53,383 nt of DNA, taken from positions 1 to 53,383 of the forward strand of contig JAQTTV010000021.1 of assembly GCA_028710565.1 (NCBI GenBank). The letters run 5' to 3'. The DNA is from Gallionella sp. GTDB lineage: Bacteria; Pseudomonadota; Gammaproteobacteria; Burkholderiales; Gallionellaceae. The first letter of the stretch is position 1. Every line of letters starts with the position of its first letter. The notes beneath the pieces were generated by a model. That model searched no databases and was not told the DNA's origin. It saw nothing but the letters and a program-made list of their open reading frames with translations. Position numbers and translations under genes: made by a program. Of this stretch, positions 16,694-25,282 are shown piece by piece.

Positions 16694-17116
16694 ATGTCGC
16701 AATTATCACTAAATCCCATCGCCCCTTATCAGGCGCAACCAGATGAGGTCTATATGAACCTGCAACAGCGCGATCATTTTCGCCAGGTGCTACAGCAAAT
16801 CAAGTCGGGGCTGGGTGAAGACATCGATCGTACTGTACATACCATGCAGGACGAGGCTACGGTGTTTGCTGACCCGAATGACCGGGCAACACAAGAATCC
16901 GACATCAGCCTGGAACTGCGTAACCGCGACCGAGAACGCAAGCTGATCAAGAAAATTGATGAAATGCTGGGCAAGATTAATGCCGATGAATACGGCTACT
17001 GCGAGAATTGCGGGATTGAAATCGGCCTGGGGCGCCTGGAAGCTCGTCCGACGGCCACAAAATGCATAGATTGCAAATCGCTGGATGAAATCCGCGAAAA
17101 ACAGATGGCAAAGTAA
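16694..17116 (+). CDS. dksA: RNA polymerase-binding transcription factor DksA
   Basis: 140 residues. The ATG at 16694 follows GGAGAAG; an upstream ATG at 16631 has no site and would add an unrelated leader. DksA binds the RNA polymerase secondary channel and works with ppGpp to retune rRNA, amino-acid and stress promoters. Visible are the coiled-coil with acidic tip region (VFADPNDRATQESD is close to the family DPxDRAxxE pattern), the ELRNRDRERKLIKKID helix, and a four-Cys zinc finger (CENCG, then CIDCK). Length is normal for the family. It is followed by a strong terminator. It is the only clear core-genome gene on the plus strand in the left half. Confidence 0.95.
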   Translation: MSQLSLNPIAPYQAQPDEVYMNLQQRDHFRQVLQQIKSGLGEDIDRTVHTMQDEATVFADPNDRATQESDISLELRNRDRERKLIKKIDEMLGKINADEYGYCENCGIEIGLGRLEARPTATKCIDCKSLDEIREKQMAK

Positions 17117-17128
17117 TTCAGCTCAACA

Positions 17129-17157
17129 AAAAACCCCGCCTCGGCGGGTGGGGTTTA
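17129..17157 (+). terminator. Rho-independent terminator of dksA
   Basis: Stem AACCCCGCC / GGCGGGTGGGGTT with a tiny loop, 13 bp after the dksA stop. It is followed by TTTAATG, a short T tract. Confidence 0.8.
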
Positions 17158-17215
17158 ATGTATTGATTAATTAAGAAAAATTAACACTGAGTTCTCAATT
17201 ACCACCGCAAGCGAA

Positions 17216-17239
17216 GAAGCCCTAAATAAACAGGGCTTC
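17216..17239. terminator. Perfect 8-bp hairpin, possible bidirectional terminator
   Basis: GAAGCCCT - AAATAAAC - AGGGCTTC. It lies between convergent dksA and hicB. No strong T tract follows, so it may be a simple structured element. Confidence 0.45.
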
Positions 17240-17279
17240 CGGGAGATACAACGCTCGCCTTAAGCTGGCAACACTCTGA

Positions 17280-17294
17280 TTATTCCCACTCAAT
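17280..17294 (-). other. Candidate island attachment site identical to a guaA 3' end
   Basis: On the minus strand the 15 bases read ATTGAGTGGGAATAA, i.e. Ile-Glu-Trp-Glu-stop, the conserved last codons of GMP synthase. No other guaA sequence is present; an in-frame stop lies only three codons upstream. The guaA 3' end is a known integration site of genomic islands, so this is probably the distal attachment repeat, with the island lying toward higher coordinates. Confidence 0.5.
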
Positions 17295-17378
17295 AATCAA
17301 TTAGCCACTAATCACATTGAAAATTAAAGGAATTTTTTATTTTTCTATTTCGATACCATGAAAAATACCATGGCCCAT

Positions 17379-17792
17379 TTACATATGAGCATCTCTACGG
17401 CCCAGCCCCTCAGCTATAAAAGCCAGCACGAGCGAATTGAGACTAACACCCTCCGCTTTTGCTCGTTCAGCAAGTTTGGAATGGATTGTTTTGGGCAATC
17501 GCGCAACAAAGCGACCTGACGCAGTCGGCAAGGTGTCAGAACGATATACCGGTTCCGGTATTGCTTTGCCAGCATCTATGCGAGCGGACACCCAGGATTC
17601 AAAAGCATCACGACCATTGGAAACTGCCTCCGCCTCGGTTTCACCATCCGACATACAACCCGGCAAGTCAGGAAAGGTAATTAGATACCCACCTCCCTCC
17701 TCAGTAGGCAATGGACAGACAATATGAGCGTATGTTTCGAACGGAAATTTGGGAACCGCCTTAGCAATTTTCTTAACTGAAATTTTACTCAT
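17379..17792 (-). CDS. hicB: HicB-family antitoxin
   Basis: 137 residues, a type II antitoxin. The N-terminal RNase H-like HicB fold is visible (YLITFPDLPGCMSDGETEAEAVSNGRDAFESWV). The C-terminal ribbon-helix-helix part (GRFVARLPKTIHSKLAERAK, then GVSLNSLVLAFIAEGL) binds DNA. It neutralises the HicA ribonuclease and represses its own operon. It overlaps hicA by four bases (ATGA), with the toxin gene first. Length is normal for the long HicB class. Confidence 0.9.
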   Translation of the reverse strand: MSKISVKKIAKAVPKFPFETYAHIVCPLPTEEGGGYLITFPDLPGCMSDGETEAEAVSNGRDAFESWVSARIDAGKAIPEPVYRSDTLPTASGRFVARLPKTIHSKLAERAKAEGVSLNSLVLAFIAEGLGRRDAHM

Positions 17793-18034
17793 GATTGCAA
17801 TTCCTTAACACTATCTACCAAATTCAAAAATTGTCGGATATAAACAGGTTTAATAGGCCTATGGGCTGGCACCGACACATCACTCTCTACACCCGGATGG
17901 CTGAATACATGGTGACTACCACCGTGATTTCGACATTCAAGTCCAATTTGGGCTGCAACTGATATCAATTCTTCAATCCGCCAGTCACGAGGATTGTTGC
18001 GCATCGCTTCAAGAATTTTTGTTCGCTTATTCAT
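17789..18034 (-). CDS. hicA: HicA-family mRNA interferase toxin
   Basis: 81 residues from the ATG at 18034; an ATG at 18052 is also in frame but lies inside the palindromic operator and has no ribosome binding site. HicA has a dsRNA-binding-like fold and cleaves mRNA. The catalytic His motif GGSHHVF is present, as is the following VSVPAHRPIKPVYIRQFL. The gene precedes hicB with a four-base overlap. Neither start has a good Shine-Dalgarno sequence, so translation may be weak or near-leaderless. Confidence 0.9.
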   Translation of the reverse strand: MNKRTKILEAMRNNPRDWRIEELISVAAQIGLECRNHGGSHHVFSHPGVESDVSVPAHRPIKPVYIRQFLNLVDSVKELQS

Positions 18035-18040
18035 GCTTAG

Positions 18041-18062
18041 ATAGTATCTCATGCGATACTAT
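18041..18062. promoter_or_regulatory. Palindromic operator of hicAB
   Basis: ATAGTATC - TCATGC - GATACTAT, perfect 8-bp arms, just upstream of hicA and overlapping its upstream alternative start. This is the expected position for the RHH domain of HicB to bind and repress. Confidence 0.7.
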
Positions 18063-18087
18063 AAAACCAGAGATATTCAAATATTCC

Positions 18088-19398
18088 TTACCTTTGCTTC
18101 AGTTTCGCCGCGATATCCTTGATCACGATGTGGATGATCGTCCGTAAACAGCGAGACTCTCCCGCAAAAATGGGTGCAAGGTCAGCGCGCTGCTTGAGAG
18201 ATGCGTTCTCTGCCTCGAATTCCTGATAGATTTCTTCCGCCTTGTCCAGAATGTGATTGCACAGCTTATCCAACAAACGCTCTGCGGTTGGCTTCTTGAT
18301 GCTTAGGGCATCAGCAGCTTCGATGAGCAGCGCTCGGTCAACATCTACAATGAACTGCTTGCCCAATATAGGCCACGCCATCTCTGTCAGGTTTGGCCAG
18401 CCTTTCTTGTCGTAGGCTAGTGTCTCATAGCAGGCCGTGCTCAGGATGTCGTAGTGTGGAGCCAGTTCGATGCCCTCCGGGCCGACCAGAAAACTCAGGT
18501 TTTTCAGGTGCGCGTCAGTATTGCCGACCAGCACGTTGAACACCAGCCAGCTGAAAAGCCGGGTACGCGCGGCAATATTGCCCCGACACTGGTTTGCCAG
18601 GGCCGCCAGGCTGGCCAGGCTACCCTGACTGTATTTGAAGCTGCGATCAAGTCCCAGCAACTGGCAGGCATCAATGACATGCCGACGTTGCCAACCATGC
18701 GCATCTCGAACACGGTCGAAACGGTCGATGATATACACGGGCGCAGGAACATAGCGGCGATGAACATCAGGAACGTTCAACCCGGCCCGCTTGGCCAACC
18801 GCATCACGAACCACTCATTAATAACAGAATGCGGATAGTCAGCATCCGGGTGATCAGGCTTGATGATATGCGTCGAGGGTGTCGCACCTGCAGGCTCGAA
18901 AAGCGCCCCATCCTGCAATACGACTGCCAACTTGTGTTGCGCCCCCGCCAGCGACATGCGCTTTTTTGCACCATGCGTGAGTGGCACTCGGGGTAGTGCA
19001 AGTATCCGTTCGTTAAGCTCGACATCCGACAAGGGGAGCAGTGCTTCCTCCATTTGATTTTGAGCATCAGGCGCAAGCAGGGTGAGCGAGCCGGCAGACT
19101 CGGCACCATAGTAGCCCAGCAACCCAAATGCATCCGCAGCATCGATGCGGGCATCGCCGGCCAGCAATCTTCTTTGATGCTCTTCGGGCAGCAGGTTGTC
19201 GAAATACCACTGCACGGGACGCTTTGATGACAGATCGAGCAGCGGCGCTTGTTGCAACGGCAGGGATGGACTCAGGCCGAAGTGTTGTTGGTCGTTGAGC
19301 CAGGCGCTGTCGTACTTGAAAGACCAGATCCCATTTTCGTCCCGCAACGTGCCAATCGGACCGCTATTGAGGGAAACCAGCAAGGTGCGCTCGCTCAT
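18088..19398 (-). CDS. hipA: HipA-family Ser/Thr kinase toxin (first of three)
   Basis: 436 residues, the usual size. HipA kinases phosphorylate targets such as glutamyl-tRNA synthetase and cause growth arrest. The N-terminal HipA_N domain is seen with WYFDNLLPEE; the regulatory Ser/P-loop motif is RMSLAGAQHKLAVV; the kinase catalytic segment is GNTDAHLKNLSFL; metal-binding HYDIL follows. It overlaps the HTH antitoxin gene 19395-19658 by four bases, in hipB-hipA order. No defect is visible. Confidence 0.9.
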   Translation of the reverse strand: MSERTLLVSLNSGPIGTLRDENGIWSFKYDSAWLNDQQHFGLSPSLPLQQAPLLDLSSKRPVQWYFDNLLPEEHQRRLLAGDARIDAADAFGLLGYYGAESAGSLTLLAPDAQNQMEEALLPLSDVELNERILALPRVPLTHGAKKRMSLAGAQHKLAVVLQDGALFEPAGATPSTHIIKPDHPDADYPHSVINEWFVMRLAKRAGLNVPDVHRRYVPAPVYIIDRFDRVRDAHGWQRRHVIDACQLLGLDRSFKYSQGSLASLAALANQCRGNIAARTRLFSWLVFNVLVGNTDAHLKNLSFLVGPEGIELAPHYDILSTACYETLAYDKKGWPNLTEMAWPILGKQFIVDVDRALLIEAADALSIKKPTAERLLDKLCNHILDKAEEIYQEFEAENASLKQRADLAPIFAGESRCLRTIIHIVIKDIAAKLKQR

Positions 19399-19658
19399 GG
19401 TTTATTCTTTTGGTTCTGCTCATTAATTTGCAGCGCGATGCCATCCGGTACATCAAGATAGACGCGAATACCCAAACCTTTCATGGCTTGGAAGAGCTTA
19501 CCCCATTGCACAGACTCATTCCCTTTCTCGACCTTGCCGAGAAAGTTTTCGCTAAGACCGATACTACCTGCCGTGTCGTCCTGACGAAGCCCTTGAGCCT
19601 TTCGGGTAGCCCGGATAATCTTGCCGACATCAGACGCACTGCGGAGTGGTATTTGCAT
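19395..19658 (-). CDS. hipB: HipB-family XRE antitoxin
   Basis: 87 residues. ATG behind AGGGGA. XRE-type helix-turn-helix (VGKIIRATRKAQGLRQDDTA, then GLSENFLGKVEKGNESVQWG) followed by a short strand (GIRVYLDVP). It binds and inactivates the adjacent HipA and represses the operon. It is the first gene of the pair, with about 400 bp of gene-free DNA upstream containing palindromes at 19875-19956. Confidence 0.88.
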   Translation of the reverse strand: MQIPLRSASDVGKIIRATRKAQGLRQDDTAGSIGLSENFLGKVEKGNESVQWGKLFQAMKGLGIRVYLDVPDGIALQINEQNQKNKP

Positions 19659-20057
19659 TTTAATCCCCTTGTTTGTGAGGATTATTGCATATCTTGGGAG
19701 TTTTGCGTGGAAATCCGCAAGGTCGCGCAGATTTATTCGTTCGCGCAGGAATAAAATGTAAAATCCTTACGAATGAAGGGATTCTTACTCCCTGGGAAAA
19801 TCATCAATAAAGCTTGGGCCGCAGGTGCGGCAGCATGTAATTTATTCTTTTTTGTGGCACGCATAACGTTATTGCGCCATTTTATTTGGCGCGCAACAGC
19901 CAAATTACGCCACACAACAGCTTTATATGGCGCGATGTATAAAAATCGCGCCATATCGTTACACTTTATCGAAAGTTTAGTTCAAAACCTGGTACGAATA
20001 CGTGTTGATCATTGATCATGTCATATACCGCTCGATTATTCCATCTGAACGGATTAC
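19659..20057. other. Gene-free interval with GCGCC palindromes
   Basis: 399 bp between hipB and the 20058 gene, both on the minus strand. It contains GCGCCA - TTTTATT - TGGCGC near 19875-19893 and the larger palindrome at 19925-19956. It includes the hipB promoter region. An 80-codon plus-strand ORF here has no ribosome binding site or protein-like composition. Confidence 0.45.
19925..19956. promoter_or_regulatory. 12-bp-arm perfect palindrome
   Basis: ATATGGCGCGAT - GTATAAAA - ATCGCGCCATAT. A related shorter palindrome (GCGCCA / TGGCGC) lies 40 bp away. Likely a regulator binding site; which gene it controls is unclear. Confidence 0.55.
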
Positions 20058-21296
20058 TCAATACTTCGCTCCCACCAACCTCGCCAGCGCCCCTCGTACA
20101 AAACTGTCTTGCGGATAAGCATCCAGCAACTTCCGAACTCGCAATAAAGTTTGCTCGGCACTTCCCGCCACCCTCGCAGCTCTCATGCTCGAATCGAATG
20201 CAGCCATCACCTCACCTGCCGTAACCTCGTATCCCCTGCCCGCCAGTATCCAGCGTAACGACAGCAATCCAACTTCAATCGCGAATAGCGGCTGGGTTTC
20301 AATGAAATCCAACGCCGCGCGATTCAGAGTACGGTGATCAACCGGCGACTGCCTGGCCAGCTTGATCGCCAAATCATACAACCCCGCATCCTTGGCAGCG
20401 GCGAACCACTTACCTTCCTGGCCGGGCGTACTGGCCACCAGATCGCTGAGAATATCGGCGGGTGATTTGTGCGGATATTTTTTGCAAATAGCGCGGAACG
20501 TGGACAGGTAGGTCGTTCCTTGATTGGCTGCTATCGCATAGCGCTGATAGGCTTCATCCGCCATACCTGATGAGAGCAATATCTCCTCACAGGCTTGAGC
20601 GATGCTTTCCGGATTGTTATTCAGGCCATGCGACGTTTCCGCATAGCGCAAGGCTTCGGCTTTCTTGCCTTGGGCAATCAGTGCCTTGACACCCCATTGC
20701 CGGTCATACCACCAAACAAACGGTGCCTTTTCGAGCAAGGCCAATAATTGATCGTAATACCCGGCTCGAAGAAGCGCGGAGAAACACATATAAGTCCCAT
20801 GAAAGAAGCCGGAACTTTCCTTACTGCCAGACCAGACCTGTTCTACAACACCCATTAAGCGATCTGCCCATATGGCTGCCAGCTCAGGTGTGACGCATAG
20901 CTCACCCCAATAGTCGCCCAGACTTTCGATGTAAGGAACCTGGTCAGCGGCATGGGCTTCATACAAGCGCTCCAGCCATTTTGCACGCAGAGTTTTTTCG
21001 ACATTCGCGCGGGCGATAATGGGTACCAGATCAGCGATGGCCCGATTGACAGCGCTACCGATGGCACCCGAGGAACTATCAATATTCTGCAAGGCTGGTG
21101 AGACTTTTTCCAAAAACAGCACAGCTCCCTCGGCTGCCAGCACAGGCTCTTTCCGGGCGACTTTTTTAATCTCGGCAACCGCTTCCTTGATGCGAGTAAT
21201 GGCAGGTTGAGAGCGCCAACCAAAGGCACCTCGACGAAATCGCGGCGCGAATTCCCAGCTATGCTTTTCGGCAGTAATTTTCATGATTTTTTCCAT
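20058..21296 (-). CDS. Conserved helical-repeat protein of unknown function (cassette gene 3)
   Basis: 412 residues from ATG at 21296; a second ATG four codons in is possible. Soluble, rich in paired helices (ALLRAGYYDQLLALLEKAP, KALIAQGKKAEALRYAETS, GMADEAYQRYAIAANQG), resembling TPR/SPO22-like repeat proteins often found with SWIM or DUF6880-type genes. It begins 16 bases inside the end of 21281-22441, so the two are coupled. The pairing seems conserved from general knowledge of the upstream family. No catalytic motif is seen. Confidence 0.6.
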   Translation of the reverse strand: MEKIMKITAEKHSWEFAPRFRRGAFGWRSQPAITRIKEAVAEIKKVARKEPVLAAEGAVLFLEKVSPALQNIDSSSGAIGSAVNRAIADLVPIIARANVEKTLRAKWLERLYEAHAADQVPYIESLGDYWGELCVTPELAAIWADRLMGVVEQVWSGSKESSGFFHGTYMCFSALLRAGYYDQLLALLEKAPFVWWYDRQWGVKALIAQGKKAEALRYAETSHGLNNNPESIAQACEEILLSSGMADEAYQRYAIAANQGTTYLSTFRAICKKYPHKSPADILSDLVASTPGQEGKWFAAAKDAGLYDLAIKLARQSPVDHRTLNRAALDFIETQPLFAIEVGLLSLRWILAGRGYEVTAGEVMAAFDSSMRAARVAGSAEQTLLRVRKLLDAYPQDSFVRGALARLVGAKY

Positions 21297-22441
21297 AAGC
21301 CAGCCTCCACCAGTCGCCGCACCAAGGCACCTCGCTTAATGTGTCGCGCCATGAAGCACTGCATGGCGTGCTTCCACTCAACTCCTGAAGAGCAGAGTTT
21401 GTAAGCCTCGGCCAGATCAACTACGGCCCGGCTGACCTCGTCATAGGCCGATGCAATACCTCGTTCCGCTTTCTTATCCAGCATCTGCCAGCAGAGATCA
21501 AAGTTCGCAGCCAGTGTGCGCAGATACGCATCACGTTGGGCTTGCTGTTCTGCCTTGAGCTTGATACGTTGTTCGGCTTCGCAGTGCCGACGCACACTTC
21601 CAGCCGACCCGGCGAGTTCCCGCAGATTCGCAACGGTACGCAGGACGTTGGCTGTCACGCGTGTTGCGGAATTTTCCCTCTGCCACGTCAAAAAACGCGA
21701 TTTCAATTGACGCTCGGCCCGGTTAGACTGGCCGGAAAGCAGTAGCTTGAGTGCCTGGCGGCTGTCATCGGCAGGCAACCCTGCAATCCACACATCCATT
21801 TGTCTGTCCGTATCATCCGACCCCGCATCAATTTCAGTATCACCATTGGCGGCAGCGGCAACCAGATCAGGATCAACTTCCAGGAAACCGAGCAAAGCCT
21901 GCTGGGCTGCCGTCAGTCGTGACAACCCCAGGGGCGGAGGTGGTTCGCTCTCGCGCTCCTCTACTTCGCCGATTGTTACCCCGGCCAACCAGCCCAAATA
22001 TAATGAACGCAAATCGCCGCGCAACAATTCGTCCCGCAACGCGACCAGTCGCCCCATCCAGCCACGACCATCATCCTCGCAGAAGCGGTCATAATTTTCA
22101 CTTTCGTTGAGGTTCCACGAGATAATCCAGTGCGATTCACTGCGACCAATGTAGATCGAAGACTCGGTCGCAAAGGCATTGAGTGTTGCGCTATCGAAAG
22201 TTTCACACGGCACACGCACCATAAAACAGCAGACACTCATGTCTGTAGTATAGACATGCGCATCGAAATAGCGCCGCATCCAGTCATCCGGATCAGCCTT
22301 GAGGCCACCCCAGTGGTACTCATTGACAAAGCTGGTCGGTGTAATGGATGCCCGCGAGGAACAAGCGCGCAATTCGGCCATTTGCACAGGCGTTAACGGC
22401 TGATCAATGGCAACAAATTCGTAATATTGATATTCACTCAT
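21281..22441 (-). CDS. Conserved protein of unknown function (cassette gene 2)
   Basis: 386 residues; ATG with AGGA close by. The start (MSEYQYYEFVAIDQPLT) with ITPTSFVNEYHWGGLK and a YFDAHVY segment is a recognisable but unnamed bacterial family that starts almost identically in many phyla. An acidic stretch follows (EERESEPPPPLGLS). The C-terminal half is helical (QRENSATRVTANVLRTVA, then ELAGSAGS). There is no signal peptide or known catalytic motif. It is the middle gene of a tight minus-strand cassette (22987 to 20058). Confidence 0.65.
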   Translation of the reverse strand: MSEYQYYEFVAIDQPLTPVQMAELRACSSRASITPTSFVNEYHWGGLKADPDDWMRRYFDAHVYTTDMSVCCFMVRVPCETFDSATLNAFATESSIYIGRSESHWIISWNLNESENYDRFCEDDGRGWMGRLVALRDELLRGDLRSLYLGWLAGVTIGEVEERESEPPPPLGLSRLTAAQQALLGFLEVDPDLVAAAANGDTEIDAGSDDTDRQMDVWIAGLPADDSRQALKLLLSGQSNRAERQLKSRFLTWQRENSATRVTANVLRTVANLRELAGSAGSVRRHCEAEQRIKLKAEQQAQRDAYLRTLAANFDLCWQMLDKKAERGIASAYDEVSRAVVDLAEAYKLCSSGVEWKHAMQCFMARHIKRGALVRRLVEAGLWKKS

Positions 22442-22447
22442 CCTGGC

Positions 22448-22987
22448 TCACTTTATCTCCAATGGTGTGACATCAAGCTCAAGCACATTCTGCTCAATCG
22501 TGTCTGTATCCATCACGCGATGCAGATAGGCGTAAGCCACTCGCCATTGCTGCTGCCCGCAGAGCAAGGTGACGGTCTTGTCGTTCAGACGAATGATACG
22601 GCCACTGCGTTGCTGCTGGTTTCGATCAACAAAACCCACCGCATCGCCGATGGCCACCTCGTTGCGACCCAGACCTTGTCGCGGTTGTTCACGAATTTGT
22701 ACATCCGTGCCATCCAGATTGATGGCAGCATAGGCAATCAGCCAGCGTCGGCCATCATCCTGATCCAGAATAACAACCTGTTTCCGGCGAAGTTCAAGAA
22801 CTTTTCCACGACGTAAGGTATTGGCTTGAGCATCGAAATATTCAATGGCCAGCCCAATCTGCAACCGGGCATGAATCGCCTGCACCCAACGCGGCTCATC
22901 CAGCACCCTGTCGATGGCAGCCCGCATACGGTAAAGCTCAAAGGCAGAGGCCTGATTCAGCGATTTAAGGACATCCGAAAAATCCAT
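22448..22987 (-). CDS. Hypothetical protein with SH3-like barrels (cassette gene 1)
   Basis: 179 residues; ATG preceded by AGGATCG. An N-terminal helical segment of about 40 residues is followed by two short beta-barrel-like repeats that resemble KOW/SH3 units (LRRGKVLELRRKQVVILDQD and GFVDRNQQQRSGRIIRLNDK, each followed by a W and a core strand). This suggests nucleic-acid or protein binding. It lies six bases upstream of 21281-22441 and is surely co-transcribed. Confidence 0.6.
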   Translation of the reverse strand: MDFSDVLKSLNQASAFELYRMRAAIDRVLDEPRWVQAIHARLQIGLAIEYFDAQANTLRRGKVLELRRKQVVILDQDDGRRWLIAYAAINLDGTDVQIREQPRQGLGRNEVAIGDAVGFVDRNQQQRSGRIIRLNDKTVTLLCGQQQWRVAYAYLHRVMDTDTIEQNVLELDVTPLEIK

Positions 22988-23086
22988 GGCAATACGATCC
23001 TATAATTTAAAAGCAGTCGCTCTGATCAATGAACACTCCCACTGATAGCTGCTGCTTGAAGACCCACATTCATTCCTTAATGCCCA

Positions 23087-23623
23087 TCAATGTAAAATCG
23101 TCGGCATCTCGTCATCGTCCTTCCTGGGCAGCAGATGCGAAAGTCGGCCTTTCACTTCCGAGTAATAGCGGAATTCAACCACGCCAATTGTCCGCTTCTT
23201 CTTGGAAATTCCCTTGGGCTTGATTTGCGGTTGCGCGACCCACACACCGCGCCTTGTTTCCAACGTAAGCATGCACACGTCTATCGCGTAAGGCGAGGCG
23301 CCGATGCTTCCATATTTATCAAGGATCGCGTTCATCTGCCGTATTTTATCTGACCGCAGTGACCATGCTTCCGTGATGGTAAACACAAAATCAGCATCCA
23401 AGGCCAAGGCCGCTGACTGTATCGCCAGCGCAGAGTGATCTTTGTCATTGATGCTTCCCGACTGAATCATCACTGGGATGATTTGCTTGCTGGTCAGATT
23501 GCCAACGAAGGCGAGCGCTTGAAGCTTTTCGCCGACCTCCAGAAAGTCGCGCGCTTTGTCGATCAGCGAACCAATAATATCCATGTACGCTTGCGGTGGA
23601 GTGCTGATGGGTGCCTCAATCAT
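23087..23623 (-). CDS. Hypothetical protein downstream of hipA
   Basis: 178 residues from ATG at 23623 behind GAGGAAAA; a GTG at 23668 is open but unsupported. Soluble alpha/beta protein with a central segment (AIQSAALALDADFVFTITEA) and a basic patch (KPKGISKKKRTIGVVEFRYY). No family recognised. It follows the second hipA by about 50 bp on the same strand, so it could be a third gene of that operon. Confidence 0.5.
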   Translation of the reverse strand: MIEAPISTPPQAYMDIIGSLIDKARDFLEVGEKLQALAFVGNLTSKQIIPVMIQSGSINDKDHSALAIQSAALALDADFVFTITEAWSLRSDKIRQMNAILDKYGSIGASPYAIDVCMLTLETRRGVWVAQPQIKPKGISKKKRTIGVVEFRYYSEVKGRLSHLLPRKDDDEMPTILH

Positions 23624-23674
23624 TTTTTCCTCAATATTTGCCACCGGTCGCGAAAACTGGCTCTTCACTACACA

Positions 23675-25033
23675 TCACGAAAGCTTGGACAACCGCGCCA
23701 GTACTGACGGATCAAATTCCCGATTGTTCAATAATTCATTGATCGAAGACGGTCGAGACTTGAGTGCATCAGCTACGAACCCTCTTCGTTCATCAATAAC
23801 GGTGAGCACTTTTTCTTGCAAAAATACTCGCTCCTCATTGGTCAGTCGTTCATCACCGATTACCCTGGAGATCGCTTCCGGTAAATCCGTACTCATTCGC
23901 GATAAGACACTACGAACAAGTCGAGGCGCGACACCCGCTTCATAGGCCATTGCATCCCAATGCGCCCCTTCCACCCATCCCGGCTTATTCTCTCCTGCGA
24001 TAGACATCGCCATCGTCTGTCTTGGCAGATACGCCTCCACGCAAAGCATGTCGTAAAACGGCGCTACTGCCGCTTTTTGTCCACGCATCAAGAAGGCAAT
24101 ATTTTTTGCGTGTGTATCCAGATTACCGATTAAATAGTTAAAGGCAATCCAATGAACAACGGCATTGGCCGCTACGATTGGACGCTCGATGAAGGTGCCT
24201 CTGAGAACCTTGAACAGGTGATGCAGCCCCAAGCCACCTTCGCTCTCATATTTTTTCGACGGTGGCACACCCAATGTTTGGCACAGGTCTATCTGGTGAA
24301 TCCGTCTGAATGCCCTGCCTACCCCTTTCTCGGCACATTTTTCTAATGGCTCACGGTCAAACCGCTCAATGACATAAAGTGGTTCTGGAAGGTGCAGCAA
24401 TCCGACTGCGGGAACTGAAACTTTCAGCTCATAAGCCAGGCGCATGCAGAAAAATTCGTTGGCTGGGCAATACGGGAAGTCCGCACTGGCATTCTCCGGT
24501 TTGACGATATGGGTCGAGGGTGCAGAACCCTCAGGTAGGAACAGCGCACCATCGGTGTCAATACGCAGCCCGAGTTTTTCCTGAGCACCTGCCAGGGACA
24601 TGCGGATTTCATCCCATGATGCCATCAGAGGGAGATTGCGCGCCCTGGAGGTCTCAATTTTTTCCTGAAGTGCCTCTTGTGAAAGTGGAATCAGAATTTC
24701 CTCTGTCGCGGCAGTGTATCCTTCTGGCGTCAGCGAAAGCGCCCCCGCAGTGTCCTGTCCATGTCGGATCAGTAGCGCCCACGTATCCCGAGGATCGATT
24801 CTGTCCCGTGATGCGATCAGATCTCGCAGCCGACCTTCGGGCAACAGGTTCTCGAAGAACCACTCGACCGTCCTGGCATTCGCGGTATCTTCGAACGCTC
24901 GGGTGGAGATCGGAAAAATCGGCGAAAGTGCATAATCCTTCCACTCAGTCGAGTAGTCAAATTTCCACTGTCCCTGCTTAATTTCAAGGGTTCCAACCGG
25001 AATCCCATTGGCCGAGACGATCAAAGCACTCAT
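23675..25033 (-). CDS. hipA: HipA-family Ser/Thr kinase toxin (second of three)
   Basis: 452 residues. HipA_N region with WFFENLLPEGRLRDL; regulatory Ser/P-loop RMSLAGAQEKLGLRI; catalytic GNLDTHAKNIAFL; metal-binding FYDML. Expected to phosphorylate a cytoplasmic target until bound by the neighbouring HTH protein. Start overlaps the hipB stop by four bases. It is only distantly similar to the hipA at 18088, so the two are separate acquisitions rather than a recent duplication. Confidence 0.9.
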   Translation of the reverse strand: MSALIVSANGIPVGTLEIKQGQWKFDYSTEWKDYALSPIFPISTRAFEDTANARTVEWFFENLLPEGRLRDLIASRDRIDPRDTWALLIRHGQDTAGALSLTPEGYTAATEEILIPLSQEALQEKIETSRARNLPLMASWDEIRMSLAGAQEKLGLRIDTDGALFLPEGSAPSTHIVKPENASADFPYCPANEFFCMRLAYELKVSVPAVGLLHLPEPLYVIERFDREPLEKCAEKGVGRAFRRIHQIDLCQTLGVPPSKKYESEGGLGLHHLFKVLRGTFIERPIVAANAVVHWIAFNYLIGNLDTHAKNIAFLMRGQKAAVAPFYDMLCVEAYLPRQTMAMSIAGENKPGWVEGAHWDAMAYEAGVAPRLVRSVLSRMSTDLPEAISRVIGDERLTNEERVFLQEKVLTVIDERRGFVADALKSRPSSINELLNNREFDPSVLARLSKLS

Positions 25034-25278
25034 GTAGTTTCACCCGGCAGCCTCAGCCTGATATCAATGCCAAAGCGACTACAGACGGACAAAACCTTCC
25101 CGATCTGGGCTGTCGATTTTCCTTGCTCCAAGCCGTTGAGAAATGGCAGACTGACATTGCACAGCGCTGCGGCATCGCGTTGAGTCAAGCCAGACTCCTT
25201 GCGAACAGCCCGAAGGGTATCTCCTAATTCGCTGACAGAAGTAACACCGACTTCCCTTTGCGCCATAGCCACCACCAT
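25030..25278 (-). CDS. hipB: HipB-family XRE antitoxin
   Basis: About 82 residues from ATG at 25278, or from ATG at 25266 behind GGTGG. A longer frame starting at 25311 would run through the operator and is less likely. HTH: LGDTLRAVRKESGLTQRDAA, then LPFLNGLEQGKS; ends FGIDIRLRLPGE. It should repress through the two palindromes just upstream and inhibit the overlapping hipA product. Confidence 0.85.
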   Translation of the reverse strand: MVVAMAQREVGVTSVSELGDTLRAVRKESGLTQRDAAALCNVSLPFLNGLEQGKSTAQIGKVLSVCSRFGIDIRLRLPGETT

Positions 25279-25282
25279 AAAG

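Noticed and set aside
19925..19956. Palindrome considered as a dif-like XerCD site
   Set aside because: The arms are fully symmetrical with 8-bp centre and do not match dif arms (11-6-11).
19773..20015. 80-codon plus-strand ORF
   Set aside because: No start signal; it runs through palindromic regulatory DNA.
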